The notes under the pieces are model-generated. The model made no database searches. It saw only the letters and a program-made list of their open reading frames with translations, and was not told the origin of the DNA. A program made the translations under genes and the position numbers. From Ophiosphaerella korrae (lineage: Eukaryota > Ascomycota > Dothideomycetes > Pleosporales > Phaeosphaeriaceae): a DNA stretch of 19,668 nt. Where the stretch lies: the NCBI GenBank assembly GCA_028456385.1, contig JALNQF010000611.1:1-19668 (forward strand), in the 5' to 3' direction. Each line of letters opens with the position of its first letter. The first letter of the stretch is position 1. Shown here in pieces: positions 1-10,340 of the stretch.

Positions 1-620
1 ATAAGTAACTACAAGGTAATACAATAAGTTAACTATAAGTTAATGTAACGAGTTAACTATAAGCTAATGCGACGAGTTACTGCCAGCTGATGCGACGAGT
101 TGACTTCGAGTTGATGAGATGAGTGACTGCGAGCTGATGCGACGAGTTGACTGCGAGCTGATGAGATGAGTGACTGCGAGCTGATAAGATGAGTGACTGC
201 GAGCTGATGCGACGAGTTGACTTTGAGTTGATGAGATGAGTGACTGCGAGCTGATGCGACGAGTTGACTGCGAGCTGATGAGATGAGTGACTGCGAGCTG
301 ATAAGATGAGTGACTGCGAGCTGATGCGACGAGTTGACTTTGAGTTGATGAGATGAGTGACTGCGAGCTGATGCGACGAGTGACTGCGAGCTGATGCGAC
401 GAGTTACTGCGAGCTGATGCGACGAGTTACTGCCAGCTGATGCGACGAGTTGACTTCGAGTTGATGAGATGAATAACTGCGAGCTGATGCGACGAGTTAC
501 TGCCAGCTGATGCGACGAGTTGACTTCGAGTTGATGCGACGAGTGACTACGAGCTAATGCGACGAGTGACTGCGAGCTAATAAGATGAGTTGACTACGAG
601 CTAATGCGACGAGTAACTGC
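1..620. repeat. Minisatellite of 23/24-bp units with a 117-bp higher-order period
   Basis: The stretch is a head-to-tail array of units of the type ctgatgcgacgagttgactg (24 bp) and ctgatgagatgagtgactg (23 bp), about 26 in all. Five units (24+23+23+24+23) form a 117-bp block that recurs almost exactly from 134, 251 and 368. Units before 60 and after 540 are more diverged and richer in TA, as expected at array edges or under RIP. No open frame is preserved and no coding role is suggested. The array runs off the left edge, so its true length is unknown. Confidence 0.95.
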
Positions 621-663
621 GAGTTGATATTTTGTCCACATCAGAGGTTAGAAATCGCACGAA

Positions 664-776
664 GTACAGTCCTTATACCCGGCAATATTAAGGTACAATA
701 CTTGGCAATATTGAGGTACAGTCCTTATACCCGGCAATATCGAGGTACAATACCCGGCAATATCGAGGTACAGTGC
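664..776. repeat. 52-bp tandem repeat (alternating 29- and 23-bp halves)
   Basis: Two and a bit copies of a compound unit are visible. Each has a 29-bp half (gtacagtccttatacccggc and aatatt/aatatc) followed by a 23-bp half (gtacaatacccggcaatatc). Each half ends in ggcaatat followed by t/c-a/g-ag. The repeat sits between the minisatellite and the first copy of the ~205-bp family. A short frame crosses it, but it is only the translated repeat. Confidence 0.85.
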
Positions 777-785
777 CCCTATTGC

Positions 786-900
786 TATCAAACTTCACAA
801 CGCTGCATCTCAACAACAAGAAGAGATATAAGAAATTGAATTGAAGATTTGGAATCGCAGCGTCTTACTGCACAAGATAGGTTATTAGTATTATTTTATT
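786..900 (+). repeat. Separate, less mutated copy of the ~205-bp repeat family
   Basis: This segment (acttcacaacgctgcatctc, then agatataagaaattgaattg, then actgcacaagataggttatt) matches the core of the tandem units at 1155-1770 (aactttaacaacgtgtatcg, agctataagaaatctaagag, ctgcacaagatagcctctta). It keeps several CA dinucleotides that read TA in the tandem copies. It therefore looks like a diverged, less RIP-affected member of the same family. The match is by eye and imperfect. Confidence 0.6.
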
Positions 901-1154
901 AAGGCTTGTACAAGTAAGACAATATCGAAGGACATCACGGACCATCTTGGCGGCAATACGCTAGGCATATTGTCAAATCCAATACATATAGCCTTATAAT
1001 ACGTATTAGAAAGGTACTATATTAGGATTAGCGTAGCTATAAGTTAGGTGCAAGACTATATAAAGTAGTAAAGTATTAATAAGATAAGTTAACTATAAGT
1101 TAGTAATATAAGCTAACTATAATAAGCTACCTAAGGCGAGCTACTTATAATATA
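901..1154. other. AT-rich spacer without recognisable gene
   Basis: The sequence is AT-rich and contains a partial match to the repeat start (aggattagcg near 1021-1033) and several taactataagtta-like words that resemble the degraded left minisatellite. No frame, RNA gene or promoter can be supported. Confidence 0.5.
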
Positions 1155-1770
1155 TTAGAAATATACTACTTTAGGATTAGCGTATTAGATTTTTTCTACT
1201 TTAAGAATACAACTTTAACAACGTATATTGCGATAATAGTAAGAGCTATAAAAAATCTAAGAGTAGATTTAGATTCCTAGCGTAATTCTATACAAGATAG
1301 TCTCTTAGCTTTTTTATTTTATACTTTTATGTTAAGAGTTTTATTAAGAGAAATAGGTGTTAGAAATATACTAATTTAGGATTAGCGTGTTAGATTTTTT
1401 CTACTTTAGGAATATAACTTTAATAACGTGTATCGCAACAATAGAAAGAGCTATAAGAAATCTAAGAGTAGATTTAGATTCCTAGCGTAATTCTACACAA
1501 AATAGCTTCTTAGCTTTTTTTATTTTATGCTTATATGTTAAGAGTTTTATTAAGAGAAATAGGTGTTAGAAATATACTGATTTAGGATTAGCGTGTTGGA
1601 TTTTTTCTACTTTGGGAACACAACTTTAACAACGTGTATCGCAACAACCGTAAGAGCTATAAGAAATCTAAGAGCAGATTTGGATTCCTTGCGTAATTCT
1701 GCACAAGATAGCCTCTTAGCATTTTTTTATTTTTGTAATTTTAGTACTTCGGACTCCTACCTAGCCCTAA
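1155..1770 (+). repeat. Three tandem copies of a ~205-bp repeat
   Basis: Copies begin near 1155, 1360 and 1566, each with ttagaaatatact followed by aggattagcgt and a ttggatttttt- or ttagatttttt-type segment. The period is 205-206 bp. Copy 1 is the most TA-rich; copy 3 keeps the most CA/TG (for example gtgtatcgcaacaacc), which suggests uneven RIP damage. Conceptual translation of copy 3 gives a plausible helical stretch (TTVRAIRNLRADLDSLRN), so the unit may derive from a coding sequence. The period is not a multiple of three, so the array as a whole is not one reading frame. No known family was recognised. Confidence 0.85.
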
Positions 1771-1799
1771 CCCTAGACACTAATAACTATTAGTATTGT

Positions 1800-2454
1800 T
1801 TTTACTAGTATTCTCTTATACTCTTTTCTCTTTAACAAATATAATAGTAGCTATCTAGAGTTAATTAGTATAACAACCTATTATTATACACTAGTAACTA
1901 TTTAATTAGCTAGTCGATATAGCTTAGTATTTCGAGCTTAGTAGGATATTAATATATACTAGGCTAGTTTTAAATATCTTCTCTTACAAGCTCTACTTAT
2001 TTTTAAAATAGTTTGTAGTTTTAACTCTATAAATAGCCTTTAATCTAGTCTAGCTAAATAGCGTATCTATATTCTTTATAGGTAGCGACCTTATACTTAG
2101 TAATATACTTAAAATACTTACTCTCTATACTTATTAGATTTATATTAGTAAGCTATAAGGTTGTAGGTATAGATATATATATAGGTAGCTTCTCTTTAAA
2201 TTATATCTTTATATCCTTTTAGTAAGACTACGTATACCTTATATTACTATAGCGTTAACGTTACTCTTTTCTATTTTATAGTTTAAGATTCTACTACCTA
2301 TATATTTCTATTAGCTTGTTAGTGTAATATCTATATTAGGTTACTTAGGTAGCGCGTACTTAGACTTCTACCCCCTTAGGAGTAGAACTCTAATAAGTCT
2401 TAAGTACTAAATACTACAAATACCCTAACTTCTACGTCTAGTTTCTAGTTAAAT
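1800..2454. other. Left part of the AT-rich RIP block, upstream of the kinase ghost
   Basis: The sequence is dominated by TA with few CA or TG dinucleotides (exceptions near 1796, 1870 and 2330). No coherent translation was found here. It would hold the promoter and 5' untranslated region of the decayed kinase gene, but no TATA box can be trusted in sequence this TA-rich. Confidence 0.5.
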
Positions 2455-5400
2455 ATGTCTTCGTCGCTAGTAGAAATAGTAAGCCTAGCCTATAACTTAA
2501 AAGAAGTAGCGTAAAGTGTTAGTAATTTAAACCTCTACTAATATATATATACTTTACTAAACAAAGTATATAAAAAACTATTTTAGTAGGTATTAAAGCT
2601 ACCCTTTAGCTATAATACTTAACCTAAGAGCTATAATACTAGGTAGCTAATACCTAATAATCTAACTACGTATAACCTAGTCTTTGTCGCGTACTTACCT
2701 AAATTAGCTATTAAGCTACTACGTAAGCTACTATCCTACGTACTCTCTAACGTATACTAGGATAATCTAGAGCTTATAGTATATTAACTTACCTAAGGCC
2801 CCTAGTAAAATAATATACTACTATTTACGTAGCTACTATAAAGCTCTTCTCTCTTTTCTACAAAGCGTACTACTACTAGCACTTCTACTTAGCTATCTAA
2901 ATAAACTAAAATAGATAAGTAGAAATAGCTAGGCTTATCTACTCTATTAAATCTAGAACCTAGCCTATCTAATAAAGGAGACGAAGAAGTTAAAGAAGTT
3001 AAAGAAGTTAAAGAAGCTAAGGAAGCTAAGCCCTAGCTTATTAGAATAGTTACTAACAATAATTAACGTACTAAGAAAAAGCGCTAAGAGTAAGAAAGAT
3101 TACGCGTAGATAAAAAGAAGTACTCCTTTAGTTTAATAAAGCCTACTAATAATACCTATATAGAATAGATAGTATATAACTTAATTTCGCGTAAAGATAA
3201 AGCTTATATTAGATAGTTATTTAAGTAGCTAATAGATAGTAATACCTTCTATAAGGCTACTAAATCCCTATATATAACTACTATAACTATACTCTAGAAT
3301 AATTACCTTATAAGTAGCTCTATTACTTACTATAATACTACTTCTTTTTTAAAAAGCTAGTAGTTATCTAGTAGCTCTTTATCTATATATATCTCTTCTA
3401 CTAGTCTTTTACTAAAAACTATAGACTCTTTAGTATAGCTATAGAGTAGTAGTTTATCTTAACGTAGCTCTATTAATACTCTCTTTTCTTAGGCCTAGAA
3501 TATAGCCTACTTCTATAAAGATTAGATTACTATATCCTATATTTAGTACTACTAGGCTATAGCCTTTTTAGCTTATATATATACTAAGAAGGTTTCTATA
3601 TTATAAGAGGAAGATAAGACGCGTAATAGAAGCTAAACTTATAGTCTTATAAAGTAAAGCTACTTATAAATAAAAGCTAAAAATATACTACTTTCTCTTA
3701 TCTTTTTTAAAGCTACTAAAAAAGATTATACTACTTTTAATAAGTGTTTAGAGTAAGCCTAACGCTAGTTTAACTTAGCTAATACTTTAAGTTAGAGTAG
3801 CCTCTACCTAATACTATATAGCTAGGTTAGTAACTTATAAGTAAAAAAGATACTTTACGTTAGAGAGTAGTAGCTTTAGTTCTAGCTTATTTAGAGAGTA
3901 AATCTAGATACCTATAATACTAGTAGGGCTTTTAATATATAGCTAGGTTTAGAACGTATAGCTAGCTTAATTAAGAGTAAGTAGCCTTTATATATTAAGG
4001 CTTAGTCTTTTAATACTCTAGATAAAGTAAAAGAAGTCTTTAATAGTAAAGAAGATAAAAATAACGTATCTACTTAGTTTTTAGTAGTAGAATTAAGCGC
4101 TTAACCTACTTAAGTATTATAGTAACTTACTTTACCTAAGCTCTTTAAACCTAGTAGTTACTTACCTATTCTAATATATAGCTAAGTTTATTAAAGTAGA
4201 TACTAAAAGTAGTAGAGGGAATATCTTATAGTATACTAAAAGAGAAGCTAGTTTTATAAGTAATTAGACTTTATATATAGTATATAAAGGATATTATCCT
4301 AGGCTAAGAATATATTACTACGCACTATAATCTTTAGCGTATATAAAGAAGCTACTTAGTCTATACTAATACTATAATCTCTAGTATTTATAATATAATA
4401 GTATCTTTATAACTATATACATTTTACTATAACTTAGACGTATAGTAGTACTAAGTATACTAAAGTAGTAGCTTAAATTTAAAGTAATTCTAATAACTTT
4501 CTCTTAATCTAATATACCTAAATCTAACGTACCTATATACTAAAATATACGCTGCCTTATATATTTCTTATTACTAATATCTTAATCTAACCTACGTACG
4601 TTAGATTTACTACCTTAAGATAGAGCTAGTATTACTATTTTAGTAAATATAAAGCTCTTCTACTTAAGAGGAAAAAGACTCTTAGCTCTAAGAGATTTAG
4701 GTAGGTTAACTAAGTCCTTAGTATAATTAGCTTCTAAGAGTATATATTAAAGTAGGTGTCTTAAAGTATAGAGTTTAGTAGATAAATAGATAAGCACGTT
4801 AAATAGTTTATTACTAAGATTAAAATCTTAAAGTAGCTAAAGTACTATTACGTAGTAGAGTTTATTAGAAGCTATATAGATCTAGAGTATATAAGTCTAC
4901 TTATATCTTTAGTTACTAATATAAACCTATCTATATACTTTACGCGTACTAATATAGCTTAATATAAAGAGCTACGTATATTTTTTAGCTATTTAGCTAA
5001 AGTACTTAAATACTTATACTAGTAGAGTATCTAGTATAAAGATATTAAACCTAGTAATATCTTAGTATATAGTAGAAATATTCTACTTACTAATTTTAGG
5101 CTAGTGTTTAACTTTATAGATTAAGGATAGAGTACTATATTTAGTATAGTAAATAGTATAATACTAAGATATTATACGCCTAAAGTTATAGACTATAGAT
5201 ATTAGAATATAGTAGTAGATATCTAGAGTTTAAGAGTTATCTTTTTTAAGATAACTATAGTACTTAAGAGTAGAACTATTAAATATATATATAACTTTCT
5301 TAAAAAGTATAGGTTAAAGTAAGTATATATACGTATAAATTATACTAGTACTAGTACTCTTATTAAAGAGCTTTAAGAAATAAGTAGTTTTACTAATAAC

Positions 5401-6470
5401 GTAGTACTTTAGTAGGTCTAGAAGATACTTAAATTCTAACTATAGCTATAGCTAATAGTAGCGTAGCTAATAGGATTAATTACTAGTAGTAGATAGAAAG
5501 GAAGTAGAAATAAAGCTTTTATTAGGATATACTACGCTTTATATAATCTCTTAAGTAAGTTTAATAAACTAAAGATAGCTAATACTATATAATACTATTT
5601 AAGAATCTTTACTAGTAAAAGATACGCGCTTATTTACTTACTATAGTAAATTCTTAAGTATATTCTAGATTAAAAGTAGTAAGCTACTAAATTACTTTTT
5701 ACTTGTAAAATATAAATATATTAAAGATTTACTACTTTAAGCTTATTTAACTAATAAACTCCTCTAATAACGCTAGTAAAGAGAATAGTTAACTTATATT
5801 AGTATATTCTTTACGTAGATAGTAATACTATACTAATAGAGAGAAAAAAGTAGAAGGTAGCTATAGGTAGTATAGTAGCTTACTAAGTATAGTTACTACT
5901 AGATATAATTTTAGGATAAAATAGCCTAGAACCTAGTAGTAGTAAACTTCTAAAGCTCTAGCCCTACTCTTAATCTAAAGTTAGATTTTAGATATCCTAT
6001 AGCGCTTAGTATTAATACTTTATAGCTATAGGTCTAATAGCTACTATAGATATATTACGCACTAATAATAAAGTAAGATATCTATAGCTATTCTATACTA
6101 GCTAGGATTAGTACTTACTTTTATAAAAAGTACTAATTAGTATTATAGCTTTATATAAATTTACTAGCGATAGCACGTATAAAGCTAAAAATAACTTATA
6201 AGTATTAGAGGAAGGTTTTTAAGCTAGTATAAAGCTATTTTATAAAAATTTAGAGTAAAAAAGACGTAGTATTAGTACTATAAGGTAAGAAGTCTATTAT
6301 ACTATATTAGAAAGCACTTTATAAACTAGGCGTAGAGATAATAATATAAACGTAATTTTTATAGAAAAATTAGTAATAGATATTTAGAATTAGCTATAGT
6401 AGATTACTCTTACAAAATTATAGCTATATTTATTGTATACGTAGTCTTTCTAGAGGTTAAGAGTCTAAGT
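2455..6470 (+). pseudogene. RIP-destroyed giant protein-kinase gene, single continuous frame
   Basis: From an intact ATG at 2455 one reading frame can be followed for about 4 kb (~1,330 codons) with no frameshift; it is interrupted only by TAG/TAA codons, as expected from CAG, CAA and TGG after CpA-to-TpA change. The N-terminal ~740 codons are unrecognised and include a charged EVKEVKEVKEAKEAKP repeat. A Ser/Thr kinase domain lies at about 4690-5320: invariant-Lys segment (ILK, Lys at 4750), a helix-C segment with Glu changed to Lys (4816), HVVEFIGSYTD-like strand, catalytic loop read as YKDIKPSN (5035-5058), DFG degraded to NFR (5092-5100), APE degraded to TPK (5176-5184) and DIWSLGV with Trp now TAG (5224). 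About 380 further codons of helical character follow; the true stop is uncertain (TAA at 6466 is one candidate). Kinase identity is secure; the rest is unassigned. It was probably a multicopy gene, since RIP targets duplicated DNA. Confidence 0.85.
2980..3030 (+). repeat. 9-bp coding microsatellite inside the kinase ghost
   Basis: The unit gaagttaaa (later gaagctaag) repeats about five times in phase with the long frame, encoding (Glu-Val/Ala-Lys)n. It contains no CA or TG, so RIP could not touch it, and it stands out as a G-rich patch in the AT block. Confidence 0.8.
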
Positions 6471-7100
6471 ATCTTTTATTTATCCTACTATACTATACAT
6501 CCTACTACGTAGAGATACACCTTAGTAAATATCTACTAACTTAGAGATTATAGGGCTTACTATAAGCTTATTAATATAAGGCCTATATATAAAGTTCTCC
6601 TCCTATTTATACTCTTTACTAGTATAGTATTTCCTATAGTTACTTTACCTTAGAACTTTTATAGATATAAAAAGTTAAGAGTAGATTTATAAGATAAAAG
6701 ATATTTACGCCTATTAGCTTCCCTTTTTATAGCTAATATAGTTGCTATATTATCTACATTAATTAGAGTAAGAATATTAATTAAGTATTCTTTTATTAAT
6801 AAAGTAAAAGACCTTTACAAAAAGAATCTTATTATATTACTTATATTTACTACTACCCCTTTACTATTACGTAAGCTAACTCTTCTAAGGCCTACTTAGC
6901 TACTTAGCTTCTATACACCCTTGTATTGTGCTCTAGCTCTATAGATAGGATAGTTTAGCGATTAGTAACTTATAGAAATGTATCTCCTATTATAGTAGAT
7001 AAGGGATTAGCTATCAACCTTAGGCCGAATCAGCGCTTAGACGAAGTTAGCCTAGACACGTATCCTATTAGAGCGAGTGGCTAAAAAGTAGAATATATAG
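6471..7100. other. Right edge of the first RIP block, no gene seen
   Basis: TA-rich sequence with almost no CA/TG until about 6900, then a graded return to ordinary composition by about 7050-7130. No protein-coding frame was recognised. This is likely the 3' untranslated and flanking part of the kinase-bearing repeat. No terminal inverted repeat or target-site duplication was identified. Confidence 0.5.
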
Positions 7101-7887
7101 TTCGGAGATAATTCCTTTGTAGCATAATGCCGTGACAGTGATATTTGTAGAGTAGAATGCTAGACCCGTCTTTCCTAAATCTGTCCTAAGGCTGTTTCGT
7201 ATTTACATTCCGGAGAATCCCAGCTAGAACGTGTGGCGAGGCACTTTTGATTACAGATAGATTAAAGCCGTCTGTATTTTCGAGGCTTAAGTTGCCTCGG
7301 TGTTTCGTCATCAAAATCTGCATAAAGCTAGGCGCTTCTAGTGACGTGTATGTGGCAGTGACTAGACGGTGGCTTGAACGCTACAAATAGTATCCAAGGG
7401 TGCCTTTCGGGGAACGAATGGCTAACTTAACCCTTCAGTAGCACGGCATTCCAACGCCGCGCCTGTAGTTGATACAGTGATGCCGGGCTAAGTTCAGAAT
7501 TTGCTAGGGTCGAGTCCTCCAACACTAGCGTGATAGCACCCCTAAGTTTCACCACGAGTATGCAAGTAAAAGGCTCTGGCACTGCCTGTATAACGCCACT
7601 AAATCCGATCCTTTTCACTAAAATAGTGCTACATCCGGCTCTCCCCCGAGCCTCTTCCTCCAGAGCTGTGCCGCAACCCCCATATTCCCAATAGAGATGC
7701 GGATGACTTCACCCAAGCAGGGCCAGGGTGAATGGTGATTCCAGTTATAGCCCGGCTTAGCCTCGCTGCTGCTCCTGTCTGCCTCGTGGCAACAGAGTTA
7801 CTGATAAATATATACAACATGGCCCAATCTGGATGCTGAGGGTTTTTCGGGCGAGAAGACCTTATAGCGGATGGATGGACGCCATCT
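7101..7887. other. Ordinary-composition stretch without supported gene
   Basis: Base composition is balanced and CA/TG are normal. Only short minus-strand frames (about 60 codons) occur, with no recognisable family. Segment 7293-7350 (ggtgtttcgt, then tctgcat, then gcgcttctagtgac) resembles 7911-7970 (ggtgtttcgt, tctgcat, gacgcttgagatgac), so an old duplication is possible. Nothing else can be supported. Confidence 0.4.
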
Positions 7888-8799
7888 TTACGTCAGGGGC
7901 TTGTGCTGCTTTGGTGTTTCGTTACTTGTATCTGCATGAAGCCTCCTGACGCTTGAGATGACATTTCCTAGCAGTGGGGCATATTGGGGGTGTGGCTGTG
8001 GAGAGTGTCGAAGGATGCCCCACCGAGGAAGTAACTGGGAAGCCTGCAGTGTCATCGGGGCTTCCGATAGGTTTAAAGGTCGTACAATTTGGTACGCCAA
8101 TATGCCTAAGCAAGCAGGGCCAAGGGGGTACCGCACCATCACGGCGTTTCTGAACATGGCTCGCCGTTCCCCCTGTGAAGATAAAAAGGAGTGATTGGTG
8201 ACGGTGGCTTCTAGCCCGAACAGGGCGATGCAGTAGGGCTCCCGCATAAAGTTCAGTGGTGCAGCCTGCAATTTCATGAGGGATCAGAATCATGCTGGGT
8301 CGACCCATGGCAGTGCTTTCCCACCAATGCATGTCTGTTGTTCGAGAGATTGGTTGCACGCCATGGCGGCAGGGCACGCTGATCTTCATGCAACTATTCT
8401 TGGGACTGTAGCATCGCCACCTCCGAAGTCTTATCAACCTGCTGTTGAGGCATAGCAAGGCGTTCTCAACCTTGACGGGTCTAGAGGCGTGAAGGGATCT
8501 CCCCGGCGTCTGCCTTGCTGTATTGCTCGGAACAGTGTTAGTGGCTGAGATGCGTTGTACATAAAGTGGCCCTCCATCCCTCGCAGTATGTACCAGAAGC
8601 ACCCATCATCTTCATCTCCATTCCTGACTTTTTTATCTGCCTTCTCTCCTTCGTCCAGCATGAAGACCCGAGGAGGATCGAATCGGCAGCGGTGGCCAGA
8701 ACCTGGACCTCTCTTTAAAAATGGTACCCAGACCGTCACAATGAAATCGTACACGCCTAAATAGAGTGCCAAAGAGTCGTCCCACGCTTCGGAATGCAC
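7888..8799 (-). pseudogene. Possible decayed coding region, unrecognised
   Basis: Two minus-strand frames in the same phase, 8799-8434 (121 codons from ATG) and 8277-7888 (129 codons), have protein-like composition. The first contains a hydrophobic start (LALYLGVYDFIVTVWVPFL) and an acidic EGEKADKKVRNGDEDDG segment. Between them (8436-8278) the phase has several stops, including TGA and TAA. This could be a broken gene, an unspliced gene, or chance. No family was recognised, and the 5' end overlaps the proposed first exon of the divergent 2EXR-like gene, which weakens the case. Confidence 0.2.
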
Positions 8800-9652
8800 A
8801 CTTCACTTCGGAGACCAATCCCCATTTGAATGGAAGCGCAAGGCATGGTTACGCCACGAAGTTAGGAAACATTCCCGTGCTCTTAGGGCCCGATGTGCAG
8901 CAATACTACAATGTGGGCATCGCTGCGGACGACCATTTCTCCGAACCAGTACACGAGACCAACAATGGTCCTGCTGCGGCGAGCACGGCGAATACCTTCT
9001 AAAGAGACAGCCTATACTACTCAAACTTCCTGGCGAACTACGAAACAAGATCTATAAGCACGCATTTCCTCCGTTTTTAGGGCTCTTACCTCAAGACGAG
9101 CGTTCCAGGAGCAGTATCGGGCTTCTCGGGGTGAACAAACAGATTCATGAGGAAGTTATAAGTCTGATGTATCGCAACCAGCCACTTCGGCTTCGCTACG
9201 ATGGAGACGGCTTGGATCTGGACACACTCATTTACGACTGGGGCGGACACCTTCTCCCTCTCGGGCATTATCCATCTTCAGGCTGTAGGGTGTTGGAATT
9301 TCTCCGATTCCTTGGCAGTAAGGCCTTCGGATACGTTAGGGATATTGAGATACACATCGACCTCGAAGATTCCTGGGGTGGCAGCCGGGCGATTTTACGA
9401 GACTTCGCTGATACACTCCACACCAAAAGAATGACGCAAACGAGCATTACAGTCAAGTTTGCAACAACAAAGACGTTGACATGCGAGCATGAAGAGATCC
9501 AATTTTTCCGATTCCTTCAGGCGCTAAGGGAAGTTCCACAGTTTCAAGGCATTATATTTGAAGTCGCCAACCCTGGTCTACGTGAGGGGGAAGTTGGGCA
9601 GCAGCTCGAACGGAGAGCAAGAGCTATGAGAGACAGCTTGCTTCGGGGATAG
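8766..9652 (+). CDS. 2EXR/F-box-like fungal protein, probable two-exon gene with unclear start
   Basis: The best-supported part is 9011-9652. It begins PILLKLPGELRNKIYKHAF, the typical opening of fungal 2EXR-type proteins, followed by GLLGVNKQIHEEV, the usual second conserved segment; the domain's biochemical role is not established. The first in-frame ATG is at 9131, inside the domain, so the true start must lie upstream. A proposed intron 8949-9010 (62 nt, GTACAC donor, GACAG acceptor) joins in phase to a frame open from 8745, giving ~275 codons with a low-complexity N-terminus. That frame has no ATG: it can begin only at GTG 8766, after a TGA at 8742. A nearby ATG (8741) is in another phase and hits TAG at 8762. 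Either the first exon is wrong or the 5' end is broken. The stop is TAG at 9650. It is the one island gene without obvious internal RIP stops. Confidence 0.6.
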
Positions 9653-10340
9653 AGACGCAAATGGGAGCGATGTGGGTAACGTTGGTTTTGCACGATAGGA
9701 ATAATTCAATATTTCTTCAGACAAGCTATCATTTCAGTCTGGCGAATAACATTTCCAACAGCTAGGCATCCCTCTGCCACTGCACAAACGGATTCTTCAT
9801 AGCTGACGCCCGGCCAGTGCTAGGAATCGCCATTATCTGCACGGCTTCCAATGCCACAGGAAAGCCATTTCCATGGGATTCATCAGTGCCGTTATGTTAC
9901 AAGCCTCTAGCAATGCATGTATGATGACGCCGCTCGGAACTCAAGGATAAGCTTCATAACGCTCTCGGGCTCTCCGAGAGCGACTCATGGGCTTGCTTAG
10001 CAACAGTATAATGACACTCCTCCGTGTAGGATTCACGCCCTAAAGAAGGCTGCGTCGCAATCCTAGTGGGGGGCATGTTCTCGGATAAACCTACTAGACA
10101 GTATTTGTCGATAGCGTGATCAGCTATGGCACAGCATCGGGATGAGGCAGCTCTTGAAGGGATCTCCTTGGCTTTTAGTTTGAGACGGTTGATGGAGGAA
10201 TATTACTTAGCGTGAGATAAGCTGGAGAGGAATCTCTAGGGCTAGAACGCCTGTATGTCTATGGATGTGAGATCCTGGAGGCTATGACCTCGGAAACTGC
10301 ATAAACGAGGCAGTGTGATGCTCGAGTCGGCTGATCGCAA
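9653..10340. other. Intergenic stretch, no gene recognised
   Basis: Balanced composition, stops in all frames at ordinary density and no motif recognised. An 8-bp perfect stem (gctctcgg / ccgagagc, 5-nt loop) lies at 9961-9981; its significance is unknown. Confidence 0.5.

Noticed and set aside
1..620. CRISPR array
   Set aside because: Units are directly adjacent without unique spacers and form a higher-order tandem repeat.
7501..7530. tRNA B-box-like word (gggtcgagtcctcc)
   Set aside because: No matching A box at the right distance and no acceptor or T-arm pairing.
7922..8602. 226-codon minus-strand open frame
   Set aside because: Composition is Arg/His/Pro/Ser-rich without hydrophobic pattern or known motif, and it overlaps another frame with better protein character; probably a shadow.
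8669..8690. Reverse-strand B-box-like gattcgatcc
   Set aside because: The flanking bases do not form a T-stem and no cloverleaf can be drawn.
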